Source of the DNA: Bicyclus anynana
Lineage: Eukaryota > Arthropoda > Insecta > Lepidoptera > Nymphalidae
Reading direction: 5' to 3'
DNA: 64,000 bases
Assembly (NCBI RefSeq): GCF_947172395.1
Contig: NC_069093.1
Span: 11,939,561 to 12,003,560 of the forward strand
Under the pieces are notes generated by a model. That model was not told where the DNA came from, made no database searches, and worked only from the letters and a program-made list of their open reading frames with translations. The translations under genes and the position numbers were made by a program. Below, one piece after another: positions 1 through 11,543 of this stretch; within the stretch, counting starts at the first letter, position 1, and the number at the start of each line of letters is the position of its first letter.

Positions 1-277
1 ATTTTAAAGATACCTAATTACGATTACTAATTAGTACTGGTTTATTTTAATGTATAACCAAACCGCATGGATTATGACGCGTTCTGGAAATACTAACTAA
101 ATATTTTGTGACCTAATTAGATATTATTGCATTTTTATGACGCATATGATCCATATTATACTTTTTTGGCCCGTTAATGAATAATATTCCTGTTATATTA
201 TAAAAGAAAGAGGTTTGTACGTTTTTACTGATTTCACGCAAAAACAGATGGCCATTTTTTTTGTACAAATCTACATT

Positions 278-470
278 CATACTAATATTATAAATGCGAA
301 ACTAAGTCTGTTTGTCTAGTTAATCTATTAGATTTTCATAGCTAATCAGCTGAACCAATTTTGATGCAATGTGGTGTAAAGATGAATAGAACCTTAGAGA
401 AGAACAGATTTTACTTTTTGTCGCAACATTATAAAGAAAACGGGGTGAAATAGTAGTTTATCTTTATGAA
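278..470 (+). mobile_element. 5' part of a Helitron-like repeat
   Basis: Begins with the CATACTAATATTATAAA motif that opens many elements in this window and continues into a degenerate body with a 'gaaccaatttt' stretch typical of these short repeats. No CTAG end is visible, so it is 3'-truncated or a separate subfamily. No coding capacity. Confidence 0.45.
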
Positions 471-698
471 ACTCCTTCTTTTTTTATTGGTATTAAAACT
501 ATCGGGTGGTTGTTGAATATTATGAGATTCAAGACATTTTGAAATTCTACCCCAAAAAGGAAATTAAAATTTGTCTACAAAAATAAATTGGCAATTCTTC
601 AAGTTATAATATTGAAAAGTGGTTTAATATTAACATAAAACATAATTAACTCACATTAGTTTAAGCAACCTATAAGTCAAATTATAAAATATAATATA

Positions 699-978
699 CT
701 AGCGGACGCCCGCGACTTCGTCCGCGTGGAACTCGATGTAAACTTTCAACTACTCCTACCCAACTCTACCCCTACCCTACCCTACCCCTACCCTACCCTA
801 CCCCTACCCCTACCCTACCCCTACCCCTACCCTACCCCTAACTTTTCCTGAATTTTCTTTGCTATAAACCTCACGGAGCCCGAGACCTTTCCAACGAATG
901 CAAAACCGTGGAAATCGGTTTGTGCTTTCTGGAGTTATAGCGTCAGGAAGGAAAACCCGACTTATTTTTATATAGTAG
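699..978 (-). mobile_element. Helitron-like non-autonomous element with internal CCCTA array
   Basis: Read on the minus strand it ends in CTAG, preceded by a hairpin formed by GCGGACG and CGTCCGC. The same end recurs at 12290, 17479, 39945 and 55273. A pentanucleotide CCCTA array (751-840) lies just inside the end, as in the copies at 12160-12240 and 60896-61030. The 5' boundary is uncertain. Confidence 0.55.
751..840. repeat. CCCTA/CCTAC pentanucleotide array
   Basis: Imperfect tandem CCCTA/CCCCTA units. It lies inside the surrounding Helitron-like element and is not the TTAGG insect telomere repeat. Comparable arrays occupy the same position in two other copies in this window. Confidence 0.7.
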
Positions 979-2160
979 AGAAGATAATATACGAGTAACT
1001 ATAAATATTGTTATTCTATCTATTGTTTTATTTGCTTGTAATTCTAATGTTGCTCTTGCCTTCGACTAGAATACTCCAAATAGCAAAATTAACAATCCAT
1101 GGAGGTCTGGGAAAACTAGGGTCTGAATGCGTTACTTTTTGCGTTTACGATCATCCCATAAAATACTATGTTAGAATGGAAAGCTCTTATTTCTTTTGCA
1201 TTGAAACTATCGATCATTCCGCTCGATAAACCCAATCAAGCGATTTATTGAAAAATTATGATGTGAAAACTCCATGAAAATTTATTTTTTATAATATGGT
1301 TTAATAAACTATGAGCTTCCTGCTTTTATTACCGTTAATGCATTTCCATTGGACCAAGCAGCAGTCTAATTCACTAACTTGACGTTTGTGTACTAACATT
1401 GAGATACCAAAATTAAGATTCTATGTAACAAATATCATTCGGTGCCTACTGGTGGATATCATATAGTAGATAGATGACATTTCTCAATTGATTTAATTTT
1501 TATTTTAAGAGGTTTATAACGATAATAAAAATAGTGAATAAGCCAACAAGCCTGTTCTCTAACTTTACATACACAAAAATTACCAACTAGCTACTGTTAG
1601 TGATTTTAACGAATCAGGTGAGATTGTAGCCAAGGGCTTACTTGTGAACAATAATAAAAAGGCGAGACTTTAGAGATAAGTTGTTTATAATTAGAATAGT
1701 AGAACGTTATGAAAATACTAAAACTGGCAGTTTATTGCTTTTAGAGTTTGAGCCAACTTTGAGCCGCTAGTGCATTCTCGTTCCTGCTTTATTACTTTCA
1801 GCAAAATTCATTAGCAAACTTTCAAGCTTGCACTTTATTTATAGGTAAAATGTTTGTTGGGTAGTTATTATAGAATTTTTAATTTTAATACGCCAGAGTG
1901 TAGAAGTTTGAGAAATTGAATATTCAGTTACATGAGAAACCTCGAGTTCCTTAGGAAAACTTCTATAAACTATCATTTATACCTGGATGTATTATTTGAA
2001 AATATTTTCTGGCAAAAATTTTGAGTTGACTCTAACCAAAGTACTTTTAATATTTTACAAACATTAAAAATACTAAATCGAATTTTTTTAAAAGTAAATT
2101 ACAGCTTTCTAGTCATCGATCTCCTTATAAGAGGTCAATGTTTTAGTACAAATAAATCTA
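979..2160. other. AT-rich intergenic DNA, no gene seen
   Basis: Only short open frames without splice context or recognisable domains. I see no repeat with confident boundaries. Confidence 0.5.
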
Positions 2161-2167
2161 ATTAAAT

Positions 2168-2352
2168 ATCACGTGTCTCAAACGTTAAAGGAAATACATC
2201 GTGAGGAAACCTGCATACCAGAGAATTTTCTCAATTCTCTGCGTGTGTGAAGTCTCCCAATCCGCATAGGGCCAGCGTGGTGGACTATTGGCCTAACCCC
2301 TCTCATTCTGAGAGGAGACTCGAGCTCAGCAGTAAGCCGAATATGGTTGATA
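2168..2352 (+). mobile_element. tRNA-derived SINE, 5'-truncated (Metulj-like)
   Basis: Matches the body and tail of the main SINE family of this window: a 'cgtgtctcaaacg' start, a 'gaggaaacctgcat' block, 'gccagcgtggtggac' and 'gagctcagcagt...gccgaatatgg'. The tRNA-like head with the A and B boxes is missing. Confidence 0.7.
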
Positions 2353-2371
2353 TAAGTCAATTACAAAAATA

Positions 2372-2576
2372 AGAAAACCAATGTCGAACAAAGGTTCGAC
2401 AATTCACAATATTTTTCAGGACAACGCAAACTGTAACCAAAATAAGACCCTAGAATGGTAGAGAACGACCTTGAGTGGAGTCACGCACTTGTGAACGTTG
2501 TGTGTAGTGTTAAAGGATCATTTGACAGTTAACAACCTTTTCCACTCAAGTCACTCTCCCCGTCTATCCCAAGTAG
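2372..2576 (-). repeat. Interspersed repeat (family R), minus orientation
   Basis: Reverse complement of a block found at 33765-33990, 37135-37360 and 37485-37700. Shared blocks include the 'cactcaagtcactctccc' stretch, the 'aaggatc.tttgacagtt' block and 'ttcgacatt'. No coding potential. The family is unidentified. Confidence 0.6.
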
Positions 2577-2899
2577 GTAACCCATAAAGAATTACACAAT
2601 AAGGAATGTGGACCGCTTGAATGCCACTAGCATAGCATGAAGCCGAGTCGCAAGTCGTCCCGCCAGTCGATTACTTACCCCTCTCTAACTCCCCACTCTT
2701 TACGGAAACAAGTCGCGCCACCTGACGTCATATCCGTCTCAGACTACTTTTTCTCACACATAATTATAAGTTTATTTTATTTTAATAGCCCACTAGGCAG
2801 GCCAGCTTCCTCCACACGACCAACTGAAACTGTCACAGTGGACTGAGAATTTTTACTGAAAATTTCTTAGACGAAAGAAAAATTTAGTATTTTACAACC

Positions 2900-3245
2900 C
2901 GATCCAGGCTTCTTCTTCTTCTTAACCAGGACTTTGTAAATCCGAAGCCACTTACATGGCTATCCGATGGACAAGGTAGGCTTTACGTTGCAGGCTCTAG
3001 AATAGCGGTACCGGGGCGTTTTAGCGAGAGTAGAAGGAAGGGGAAAGGGAAGTGCGCTAGGTGGGCTAGATGAAAAGGGATGGAGGACAAGTCTCTAAGG
3101 GTGACTCTCAGGGTCTCTCCTTCCCCTCCAGGTAGATAGCTGAGTCGCACAGAGGGCTTAGAGGGTCGTTTCTTGTTGTTTATGGGCCGAGTACCAGTCC
3201 TTAGGTCCGTGACCGTGGTCATCGTGGTCATATACACGTTCGGAT
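2900..3245. repeat. Probable interspersed repeat of unknown class
   Basis: Starts with 'cttcttcttcttaaccagg' followed by a block resembling the start of the 3370-bp unit at 30745 (aaccaggattttgtgatccga). An 84-codon minus-strand open frame (3237-2983) spans it, but I recognise no domain. It is likely transposon-derived. Confidence 0.35.
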
Positions 3246-3722
3246 GACGTTAGAAAATAACTATAGAAAGAGAAAGATTGAATAACTTATTTTTCTTGTG
3301 TACGCATTTCTTTATGGACATAATCAATTGTATTTCATATATTACTACAACTGATCACAACTTATCGCATATTGTGCAAAATACAATGCATTTTGTATTT
3401 CGCAATTATTCAAGTTACATATTTTGTGATGTTGTGCAAAAACTACCTACTAAAACATGCGCTTAACTTTAGAGCCTCACAGATGGTGCCATTTTATAAA
3501 GGCTCCATTCCCTCAGGAGCTCCCTTTAGGAGCCCTAGGGCTTGATTCTTGCAACCCAGAACTCACCGGTGACGTTGTTGCTGTCGCATTATATAACCTA
3601 CAGTACAACAAATTCATAATCAGTGATAGGCGCTTTTAGCTTAGACTTTGTCATCACTTAGCCTTAGGTGAGATGGCAGTCAAGTTACTTAACTCAATTT
3701 CAACTTAACCGATTTGTTACTT
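3246..3722. other. No supported feature
   Basis: Short open frames only, with no splice sites or domains that would support a gene. Confidence 0.4.
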
Positions 3723-3850
3723 CGATATAGACCATTCGCTTTGAGTTATTGAGTTTACATAATTCGAGGAATGCATTGTGTTTACACCACAATGTGGTCC
3801 TCGAATTGCGCAAACTCAATACCTCCCAGCGCCTGGTCTAATATGTACTC
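3723..3850. mobile_element. Foldback (long inverted repeat) MITE-like element
   Basis: About 60-bp imperfect inverted arms meet at a short loop near 3782-3788 (CATTGTG / CACAATG). The outer blocks 'atagaccat...ttgagttt' and 'aaactcaat...tggtctaat' also pair. It carries no coding sequence. Confidence 0.55.
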
Positions 3851-4232
3851 AAAAAACTACAGCTGGTTATGAATCAGCGCACAAAGATCTGCAAAGGGTC
3901 GGTATGGTACGGTTTTCTTAACGATTTTTAAAATGCGCTATGACTAAAATGCGAGTATATTTTCTAATTGAACTTTTAGGTAAAATAGGCTCATTACATT
4001 AGATAAACATGTTATGGTTTTATCACGGTATATCATGATGTGATAATGCAACGTACAAAATGGTATTACAGTGATAAAAGGTGGCGATGAGAGTTGTCAA
4101 GGCTGATATCTGCCAATTTCCCAATGTCACTCACTCGCTAATTGGTAAAAACCACTTAGTAAGCTCTGCTATCACCTTGGTTGTGCGATAAAAGCTATGA
4201 ATCTATATAAACTTTCAGTATTGGTATATAGT

Positions 4233-4496
4233 GCCGTGATAGCCCAGTGGATATGACCTCAGCCTTCAATTCGAAGGGCGTAGGTTCGAATCCAATCAGG
4301 AGCATGAAAATTCCAACTTTTCAGTTATCTGTCTCAAATGGTGAAGGAAAAACAACCTGCATACCTGAGAATTTTCTAAATTCTCTTTTAGTGTGAAGTC
4401 TGTCAATCCGCATGATGGCTATTAGTCTAACCCTTCTCATTCTGAGAAGAGACTCGTGCTGAACAGTGAGCCGAATATGGGATGTTAATGATGATA
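4233..4496 (+). mobile_element. tRNA-derived SINE, near full length
   Basis: The head 'gtgatagcccagtggatatg' carries a tRNA A box and 'ggttcgaatcc' the B box. The shared body follows, and the copy ends in a short ATGATGATAT tail. Confidence 0.8.
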
Positions 4497-5479
4497 TAGT
4501 GAAACCACGAGCAACTTTCGTCGTTAATGAATTTTATAATACATTTGCTCGTAAAGTATCTCTTATTTCACCAATTTCAATATCGTAATGTATCTCATTA
4601 CGCACATGTGCCGTAATGGGATGTAAAATGCACATTTGCCGTAATGTAAAATAAAATGTTTATCGTCCGTTTAAAAACAAACGGTTCTTTTTAAATCTTA
4701 GCAAAGAGTTTATGTCAGAAAAATGTTCAACATTTTTTGAATAAAATTAACTTTGTGAGATAAAATATATTAAATAAACATTTAATTCTTTAATTTTAAT
4801 AACTTTAACAATAAATGACAACCATTTATCTATAACGGAAACACAAAAATATTAATTTACTTTATTAGTAATACTGGCTTTCGCTGTATGTGCAAAAATT
4901 AGAAGCGTATCAAAATGTCATCATATGGAAAACAGGCAAAGATGCAAATTCATTTTCAGAAAGTGTGTTCAAAGTGAATTTTGTCATATGTGCGCTTTGA
5001 TAATTACATTCTGAATGAAATACGTATGCAATCATAGTAAATGTATCAATCTGCACCATTTCGAACGAAGTCTTCAATCAAATTTAAGAATATTAATGCA
5101 ATTAAAAAATTGAAAACAAAGACAAGTGATATACCAATCTTCTTAAAAGCAAAGGTTATTGGCAGTCTAGGACCACGGAAAGCTACTTAAACAATCTAAC
5201 CTACATGTGTTATGAAATTTGGCTGGTTTGTAAACGTTTAAAACGGTTATGTATCTACTTATTAACTTATATACTTACACTTAAGTAAAATATAACAGAT
5301 TACTTCGACATAATACAGTGCAGTAAAGACGATCTGTATATATTATTTCTTTTCAATATAAGGTATTTATTAGTACATTTTGATATGTATTTTATTCATT
5401 ATTGTAGGTATTTGTGTAATATTGTTTATGTATTAGGATGTAAATTATTTGTATGTATGTGTATTACTAATACTATGGT
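4497..5479. other. AT-rich intergenic DNA, no gene seen
   Basis: No exon-like open frame. A small degenerate direct repeat with a GCACAT...GCCGTAATG motif lies at 4608-4650. Confidence 0.45.
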
Positions 5480-5656
5480 TATTTTTGTTTTACGCCACCT
5501 GCTGATGTCCTTAAGTTTTCCTAAACCGAAGGTTGCCTGGAAGAAATCGCTACTTAGCGATAAGGCCGCCTTTTGTATGCTGATCTCTTCCTAATTTGTT
5601 TTTTATTTCACTTGTTTTTGTCTTTGTGGTGTGCAAATAAAGTATATTTATCTTAT
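5480..5656 (+). mobile_element. 3' end of a non-LTR retrotransposon (LINE)
   Basis: Contains the lepidopteran LINE 3'-UTR blocks 'ggttgcctggaagaaatcgc', 'agcgataaggccgcctttt' and 'tgtgcaaataaagtata', ending in an A/T-rich tail. The 5' side is truncated and no reverse transcriptase coding sequence remains. Confidence 0.6.
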
Positions 5657-6134
5657 AATATTATTAAAATCCGTACAATATAAATGTGAAAATAAGTCTG
5701 TTACCTTTTTACAGATCAATCGCAGAAACGATTTAAAATGATTTTATTATAATTTAAAATGATTAAGGTGTAAGTCAATAGATTGGCAACTTCGTTCGTA
5801 ACACTCCCGATGTTGCGCGCGGGACGGGGGGCGTGTACCGATGAATGAAATACTCACGACTGATGCATTTTACTTCCCATCCGCGCAGTCTATCCCCCCG
5901 ATGCCCACACACCATGGGAGTGTTATCAACGAACTTGCCAGATAGTATGTAAGTCCTGAAAATTGGTAAAATATATCTAAACTAAAAGGAGGTAAGATTT
6001 GATAATTTGTTACGATTTAACTCAAATATTAACTAATTAAAAAAAAATATTTTACCATTAGAAAGCTTCATTTTCACCAAGTAGCAAAGTTTACATTAAA
6101 GAACAACGCGAGTGAAACTGCGGGGCGTCTGCTA
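5657..6134 (+). mobile_element. Helitron-like element interrupted by a MITE
   Basis: The right part has 'gaaagcttcattttcacca', then 'acgcgagtgaaactgcgggg' and a degenerate terminus, matching the 3' architecture of neighbouring Helitron-like copies. The left part has the 5'-type sequence. A separate inverted-repeat element (5784-5940) sits inside it. Confidence 0.45.
5784..5940. mobile_element. MITE with about 25-bp terminal inverted repeats
   Basis: The left end TGGCAACTTCGTTCGTAACA pairs with the right end TGTTATCAACGAACTTGCCA, with few mismatches. The interior is GC-rich and non-coding. It is nested in a Helitron-like element. Confidence 0.65.
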
Positions 6135-6156
6135 CTTGGTAAATATAATCTAACAT

Positions 6157-6299
6157 AAGCCTCAACAGCTCAACGGTAAGAGCGGTCGGATTCATCACCG
6201 AGGGGTGGTGGTTCGATTCAATCTATTGCCGTTAGCCACTCCTAGCACAGTATTTCCGTACTAGTTGGAGGGGAATGGGAGTATTGGTCATATTATTGT
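6157..6299 (+). mobile_element. Second tRNA-derived SINE family, copy 1
   Basis: The head 'cctcaacagctcaacggtaa' followed by 'gtggttcgatt' looks like tRNA A and B boxes. The body 'cctagcacagt...ctagttggag' and tail 'tattggtcatatta' are shared with 25257-25406. It differs from the main SINE family. Confidence 0.65.
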
Positions 6300-7273
6300 A
6301 TTAAAAAGAAATGTGATTCAAGAATTTAGAATTTTTAGCCGTTTACTAACATTAGGAAAATTGAAAATCTTTCACGTATAGTTTCTATACAAAGTTGTTG
6401 TTTCTATACCTACTTAGTTTTCATACAATGTTCACTGTAATAGTTCAATTAGACAATATAAACCTATAAAGAACAGCATACGAGGACGTGAATTTGAATT
6501 TAGAATATTAAATCGTTGGCAGATTCTTCCTCAATACAACTTCCCAAGTCTAATTTTAAGTGACAAACGTAAGCGGATGTGATGAATACAAGCTTGTGTG
6601 AAATCGCTAATTATATTGTGATATGGTGATAACAAAACAAAATTCGCAGTCTTCGACGATTTTGACGCCAAATGTCCATTTAGTTTCTCCAAAATCACGA
6701 CTATATTGGACGTAGTTACCTATAGTATGAAGTGGAGTTCATTCAACCACCTAGGTCATCTAGAAGTGGGTAAACATTTTGATCTAACTATAAATTATAT
6801 CATTTTAAATATTTCGGTTTTTAGATGTAAATATCTCATCTGCTTATGCTGTAGGTATGACATTTGGGAATCAATAAGCTAACGGTATATCAAATTTTCA
6901 TTTGTTAAATATATTTTGAATTATAAAGAAAACAAAAGTAGTCAGTCCTCAATGATTCGTGTAATACTGGATGGCTTTCGTTCGTTTTTGGCGATAAGCT
7001 GTCGCGTATCCAATTCCGCTAAAGCTTGTGCCTTGGCGTCAAGACAAAAATACAAAGTACGGCAGTAAAATGTCGGCGACTCCGGAAGCGGCCTAATCAG
7101 TAGCTACGCGATGCGGTTAGCATGGGGAACAGGGGATCGATGCCAATTGCTCCTGACTCCTCCCGTCGCTGTCTGGACTACACTGTCAATGTTGCTACGT
7201 ACAATATAACGACTACTTGACTGGGTGAAGTATGATTACGTTATTCGCACGTATCTGTATCTTCTTTCTTAAA
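6300..7273. other. No supported gene
   Basis: AT-rich except for 7080-7200, which is more balanced but has no open frame of note and no recognisable domain. Confidence 0.4.
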
Positions 7274-7373
7274 TATACAGGGTGTCCCGTGATCCGTAAT
7301 AAATGGATAAATCACAAAATATGGTATATACACCACTTAAGTATCTTAAAACCAAAACGGGACACTCTGTATA
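7274..7373. mobile_element. 100-bp MITE, 17-bp terminal inverted repeats
   Basis: TATACAGGGTGTCCCGT at the left and ACGGGACACTCTGTATA at the right pair with one mismatch. The interior is AT-rich and non-coding. Confidence 0.75.
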
Positions 7374-7680
7374 AAAGCGAAAGGTCACTCATGACGAAAT
7401 CTCGGAAATAGTTGGACGTAAGTGCAAAGTTGAAATTTGCCAGGGAGATAGTTTATTCTAGCCACAAACGGTCAATTATTCTCAAGTTTCTGTAACACCT
7501 ACGACTTTAATTGATCGTGTGTTGGTCACTACGCACATGACCGCATGAGCCGCGTGGGTGCTGCCATTTTCACTGAAGAAACGTGAGAATAATTGACCGT
7601 CAATGGGGCCCATTACAAATAATAGACGTCCGCTAAGTACATATTTTGCGACAGGGCCGGATTAAGGTCTTCTTGCTAGT
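7374..7680 (+). mobile_element. Helitron-like element split by a MITE
   Basis: The sequence before 7467 ('gacgtaagtgcaaagtt... gccagggagatag') and after 7601 ('agacgtccgctaagtac... gcgacagggccggatta') forms one element, seen continuous at 17340-17479 and inverted at 29943-30070. An inverted-repeat insertion separates the halves. Confidence 0.5.
7468..7600. mobile_element. MITE with 24-bp terminal inverted repeats
   Basis: The first 24 bases (ACGGTCAATTATTCTCAAGT...) pair with the last 24 (7577-7600) with a single mismatch. It is inserted inside a Helitron-like element and is non-coding. Confidence 0.75.
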
Positions 7681-8310
7681 TTAAAGAAAAGGTAGGCATT
7701 AGAAAAAAAATCGAGTTCGCTAGTATTATACGAGTATATGTGGTCGTGTATGTCTCACTTCTTGCGACGATCTACCGCCTAATGGTTTGAAAGATATCGA
7801 CATATAAGGTGGCATTATATGTGTTTCAGTTTTAGAAGCGGCGTATGGTATATTCATTTATCTTAGCTATTATTAATAAAAATCGTTTTCTTTCTGATAT
7901 TTATTTAAATATCGTTTTGTTACTAATATTTTTCTAAATTTTAAAAATATATTTATCATATTACAGCCTATTTTTTTTATTTTGAGGTAACCTTTCTGCT
8001 GGTCATGAAAACTGTACGAATCTTGATCAATTAGCGTGTTTGTTTAGTCTTTACTTTGTTTAGGCTAAGCTGAGATTAGCCTAAAGATGTGCCTAAACTA
8101 AGGTGGCAGGAAATTTCTAATTTCGTAAAATGAGTGCCTAATTTGATTGCCTATTAAATCAACCTAAGTATTCATAACACAAGAGGTTCGCTTGAATATA
8201 AGCGGGATATTGTTGTACTCATAATTATTCTGTAGCTAATGTTAATTTTCTTGATAAAACATTGCCTTTACCATGCGATAATAGTATGTACAATGTACAT
8301 TGTACAGTGA
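7681..8310. other. AT-rich DNA without supported gene
   Basis: No coding signature. An 18-bp perfect palindrome with no spacer (GTACAATGTACATTGTAC, 8288-8305) abuts the next SINE. Confidence 0.4.
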
Positions 8311-8584
8311 GCCGTCATAGCCCAGAGGATTTAACCTGTGCCTGTGCGAAGGTTCGAATCCGGTCTGAGGCATGCACCTATACCTTTCCAGTTACGTGCA
8401 TTATAAGAAATTAAATATCACAGTGAAGGAAAAACATTTTTATTTCTTAATTCTCTTAATTCTCTACGTGTGTAAAGTGTGCCAATTCGCATTTGGCCAG
8501 CGTGGTGAGTTAAGGCCTAACCCTTCTCATTCAGGGAAGAGACTCGTGCTCAAAAATGGGTTACTAATGATGATGATGATGATA
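8311..8584 (+). mobile_element. tRNA-derived SINE, near full length, degenerate head
   Basis: The A-box region 'gtcatagcccag' and B box 'ggttcgaatccggtc' are followed by the shared body and an ATG-repeat tail (8568-8584). Small deletions have damaged the head. Confidence 0.75.
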
Positions 8585-8636
8585 TACAGTGACATGCTCA
8601 AGATTTTTAACTAGAGTAGGCGTTTAGGAAATACGA

Positions 8637-8735
8637 GTATTTATAAAAACGAAAGGACACTCATCACGAAATGTCGAAAACAGTTTGACGTACAAATTTG
8701 ACAGGGAGGTAGTTTATAGTTAGTACACATCCGCA
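8637..8735 (+). mobile_element. Fragment of a Helitron-like element
   Basis: The blocks 'aaaggacactcatcacgaaa', 'tttgacagggaggtag' and 'gttagtacacatccgc' match 7380-7460 and 17350-17410. The terminal hairpin and CTAG are absent. Confidence 0.45.
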
Positions 8736-9148
8736 AAGAATGGACTTTAGGGAGAGTATATACAGAGATATTCATTGTTAGCTACATGAATTTTTCTTTC
8801 TTTGGAACGGTACGGAAGATTGAATTTAGATGAAGGTAATCATCTAAATTCCATACTTCGCCGCTAGTACTTACCACTAATTCCAGTACATGTTCCAGTG
8901 TTAATCAACAATTTTCTGGTGCACCAACTTGCAAAGGTCAGGTGTGAGTAACTAAGCCGTTTATAATGTCAACTAGCGACAGCTTGACATCGTGTGACCG
9001 CTCGGCGTCACATTTCAATTTTCCAGATCGATGGCTATCTGTGATCGTATCTCTTGTATAAAATTGTGCTTTAAGTGCAGTGTTGTATCAGAAACAATTC
9101 GATCATATTTAACACAAGCGGAACCACGATAATTTAAATTCTAAAACA
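8736..9148. other. No supported gene
   Basis: Only a small perfect inverted repeat (GAATTTAGATG / CATCTAAATTC, 8822-8851) stands out. Confidence 0.4.
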
Positions 9149-9302
9149 AGCGGAACCCCGCAGTTTCATCCGCGTAATTCTTATTTCCGTGGGAATACGG
9201 GGATAGCTTAAATATAGCCTATGTTACCCTCTGATAATGTAGCTTTCCATTGGTGAAAAATACAAACGAAAAAATCCTCTTTGTAATATTAGTGTAGATA
9301 AA
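9149..9302 (-). mobile_element. Helitron-like element, degenerate
   Basis: Shows the conserved order of the family on the minus strand: a 'taatattagtgtaga' 5' end at the right, then 'tatagcctatgtta', 'tacgggga' and a degenerate terminal hairpin around 9150-9180. Confidence 0.5.
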
Positions 9303-9505
9303 ATCATGTTTTTTTTTAATTCCTAGCAAGCCAAACATAATTGGATGACTACTGGTTTAGCACCCCATTTGCTAGAAGTTAAGTTAGTAAATTGAGCATA
9401 TGTGGCTCAGATTGAGTGACACACGGTAACACTTGTGGTAAGACTTGTTGCTTGCATACACTGCGATATATTGCTCTATAGCTGATGATTGTACAGTAAA
9501 TGCTT

Positions 9506-9659
9506 CATTTACACGAGCAGCACGTTGTCAACAGCAGAGGCAACTGCTACCGATGTTTCGGCGACAGTCGCCGACAGTGGCCTGCGGCGTTTCGGCGACA
9601 GTCGACTGCAGTCGTCGGTAGCATTGCCTCTGCATTGGCAACGTCTGCTCGTGTAAATG
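9506..9659. mobile_element. Foldback element with about 50-bp inverted arms
   Basis: The arms CATTTACACGAGCAG... and ...CTGCTCGTGTAAATG pair over roughly 50 bp with small gaps, including GCAGAGGCAA with TTGCCTCTGC. The middle has an internal repeat of 'gtttcggcgacagtcg'. Non-coding and GC-rich relative to its surroundings. Confidence 0.7.
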
Positions 9660-9699
9660 TACCCTTACAGAACGGGGGCCAGCTACTATTAGCATCATC

Positions 9700-9875
9700 A
9701 TAATCAGCCAAATTGGCTTACACTGGGCTAGGCCTTTTGTAAATACACTAAACCACGATCCCGAGGCATCCAGCAGCGTCTTGTTATCTGCCTGAAGTCA
9801 TAGGTCCACCTAGACCACCAACATACACTGCACTTTCCAGTACAGGCCCAGCATTCCAGCATCTTGGGTCCATCA
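9700..9875 (-). pseudogene. Degenerate non-LTR retrotransposon 3' coding remnant
   Basis: On the minus strand the order of motifs (gacccaagatgctgga, ggtggtctaggtggacct, gacgctgctggatgcc) resembles the C-terminal end of RTE-type ORFs, as in the clearer copies at 17751-18082 and 58941-59310. It is too diverged for a continuous reading frame. Confidence 0.4.
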
Positions 9876-10219
9876 TCTCCTCGTGCATAACTAGCATGAA
9901 ATATAAGAAAACATCTTCCATTCCAGCTCTTTCGGTGACATCACACTGACACACTTAGCTACGAGTATCAATAACAGCGCGTATAGTTTGGAACTAAGCT
10001 AAAGTGCTTATTGGAACTTCCTCAATTGTTAAATTGGTCTGTCACCCATATTCGATCTTACCGCTGATTCACTGGGAGAAGAGGGCACTGGATTTGGAGC
10101 ACGAATATCTTGGCGCTATCAAATCAGTTGGCGTTTTATTACGCACGTTGCATTTTGAGAATTTAACGGTTAACCTCTGATGTTTTTAACAGTCCAATAG
10201 ACTAAACTAAGAATTTTTT
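9876..10219. other. No supported feature
   Basis: Nothing gene-like seen. Confidence 0.35.
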
Positions 10220-10524
10220 TTTCCTCAATTTATAACACCTGAAACTTGGTCAGCTCATGTTCCTACTATAGGTATTTGGACCTTTACTTTGGAAGGTAGG
10301 AGGTTTGAAGGGTTCTTCCATTGTCCAAGAAAAGAACGCAATTTTTCTATCAGTTCATGTCTTATTACAATCTCATTGATTTTTATTTTATATTATTTAT
10401 ATTTGATTGATTGATAATATTATATATTAATATTTTTTTTAATTAATAAACGAACTTATTTTGTTGGTGCATACTCGACTGACTTATTGCGTGTAGATTT
10501 GGCACAAGCACAACCTTCAGAACT

Positions 10525-10740
10525 TCATCATTATCACCCCATATTCGGCTCACTGCACGAGCACGAGTCTCTTCTCAGAATGAGAAGGGTTAGGCCAATT
10601 GTCCACCACGCTGGCCCAATGCGGATTGGTAGAATTCACATACGTAGAGAATTAAGAAAATTCTCAGGTATACAGGTTTCCTCACGATGTTTTTCCTTCA
10701 ACGTTTGAGAAACGTGATATTTAATTTCTTAAAATGCACC
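10525..10740 (-). mobile_element. tRNA-derived SINE, 5'-truncated (first tandem unit)
   Basis: Reverse complement of the shared SINE body, from the 'ccatattcggctcactg' tail end to 'cacgatgtttttcctt' and 'ttaatttcttaaaatgcac'. The tRNA-like head is missing. An exact copy lies 757 bp downstream. Confidence 0.75.
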
Positions 10741-10786
10741 AAAAAGTTAACTAAATTAAGATTGAACTTAACCCAGTAAAAATTTT

Positions 10787-10978
10787 AATTAAAAAACTTC
10801 AACCGACTTCCAACTCAAAAATTAACCTAAACTAAAAAGCAAAAAATAACATCTTACCTATGTGCTACCTTTTGATCAGTTTGAAGGCGGTACCATATTC
10901 TTATTTCGCTTTATTACTGCTGGACATACATACAGCCGAACGTAGTACCTCCTCCTTTTTGGAATTCGGTTAAAAATT
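10787..10978. mobile_element. Repeat with AACCGACTTC-type ends (first unit)
   Basis: Bounded by 'aaaaaacttcaaccgacttc' and 'cctcctttttggaattcgg', an approximately inverted pair. Interior blocks 'agcaaaaaataacat' and 'gatcagtttgaaggcggta' recur at 63258-63530 and the ends at 38375-38416 and 57500-57540. A non-autonomous DNA element is plausible. Confidence 0.5.
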
Positions 10979-11281
10979 TCCTCAATTTATAACACCTGAA
11001 ACTTGGTCAGCTCATGTTCCTACTATAGGTATTTGGACCTTTACTTTGGAAGGTAGGAGGTTTGAAGGGTTCTTCCATTGTCCAAGAAAAGAACGCAATT
11101 TTTCTATCAGTTCATGTCTTATTACAATCTCATTGATTTTTATTTTATATTATTTATATTTGATTGATTGATAATATTATATATTAATATTTTTTTTAAT
11201 TAATAAACGAACTTATTTTGTTGGTGCATACTCGACTGACTTATTGCGTGTAGATTTGGCACAAGCACAACCTTCAGAACT

Positions 11282-11497
11282 TCATCATTATCACCCCATA
11301 TTCGGCTCACTGCACGAGCACGAGTCTCTTCTCAGAATGAGAAGGGTTAGGCCAATTGTCCACCACGCTGGCCCAATGCGGATTGGTAGAATTCACATAC
11401 GTAGAGAATTAAGAAAATTCTCAGGTATACAGGTTTCCTCACGATGTTTTTCCTTCAACGTTTGAGAAACGTGATATTTAATTTCTTAAAATGCACC
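11282..11497 (-). mobile_element. tRNA-derived SINE, 5'-truncated (second tandem unit)
   Basis: Exact second copy of the element at 10525-10740, carried by the tandem duplication and not an independent insertion. Confidence 0.75.
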
Positions 11498-11543
11498 AAA
11501 AAGTTAACTAAATTAAGATTGAACTTAACCCAGTAAAAATTTT

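Noticed and set aside
751..840. Interstitial telomere sequence
   Set aside because: The unit is CCCTA/CCCCTA, not the insect CCTAA (TTAGG), and it belongs to a Helitron-like element.
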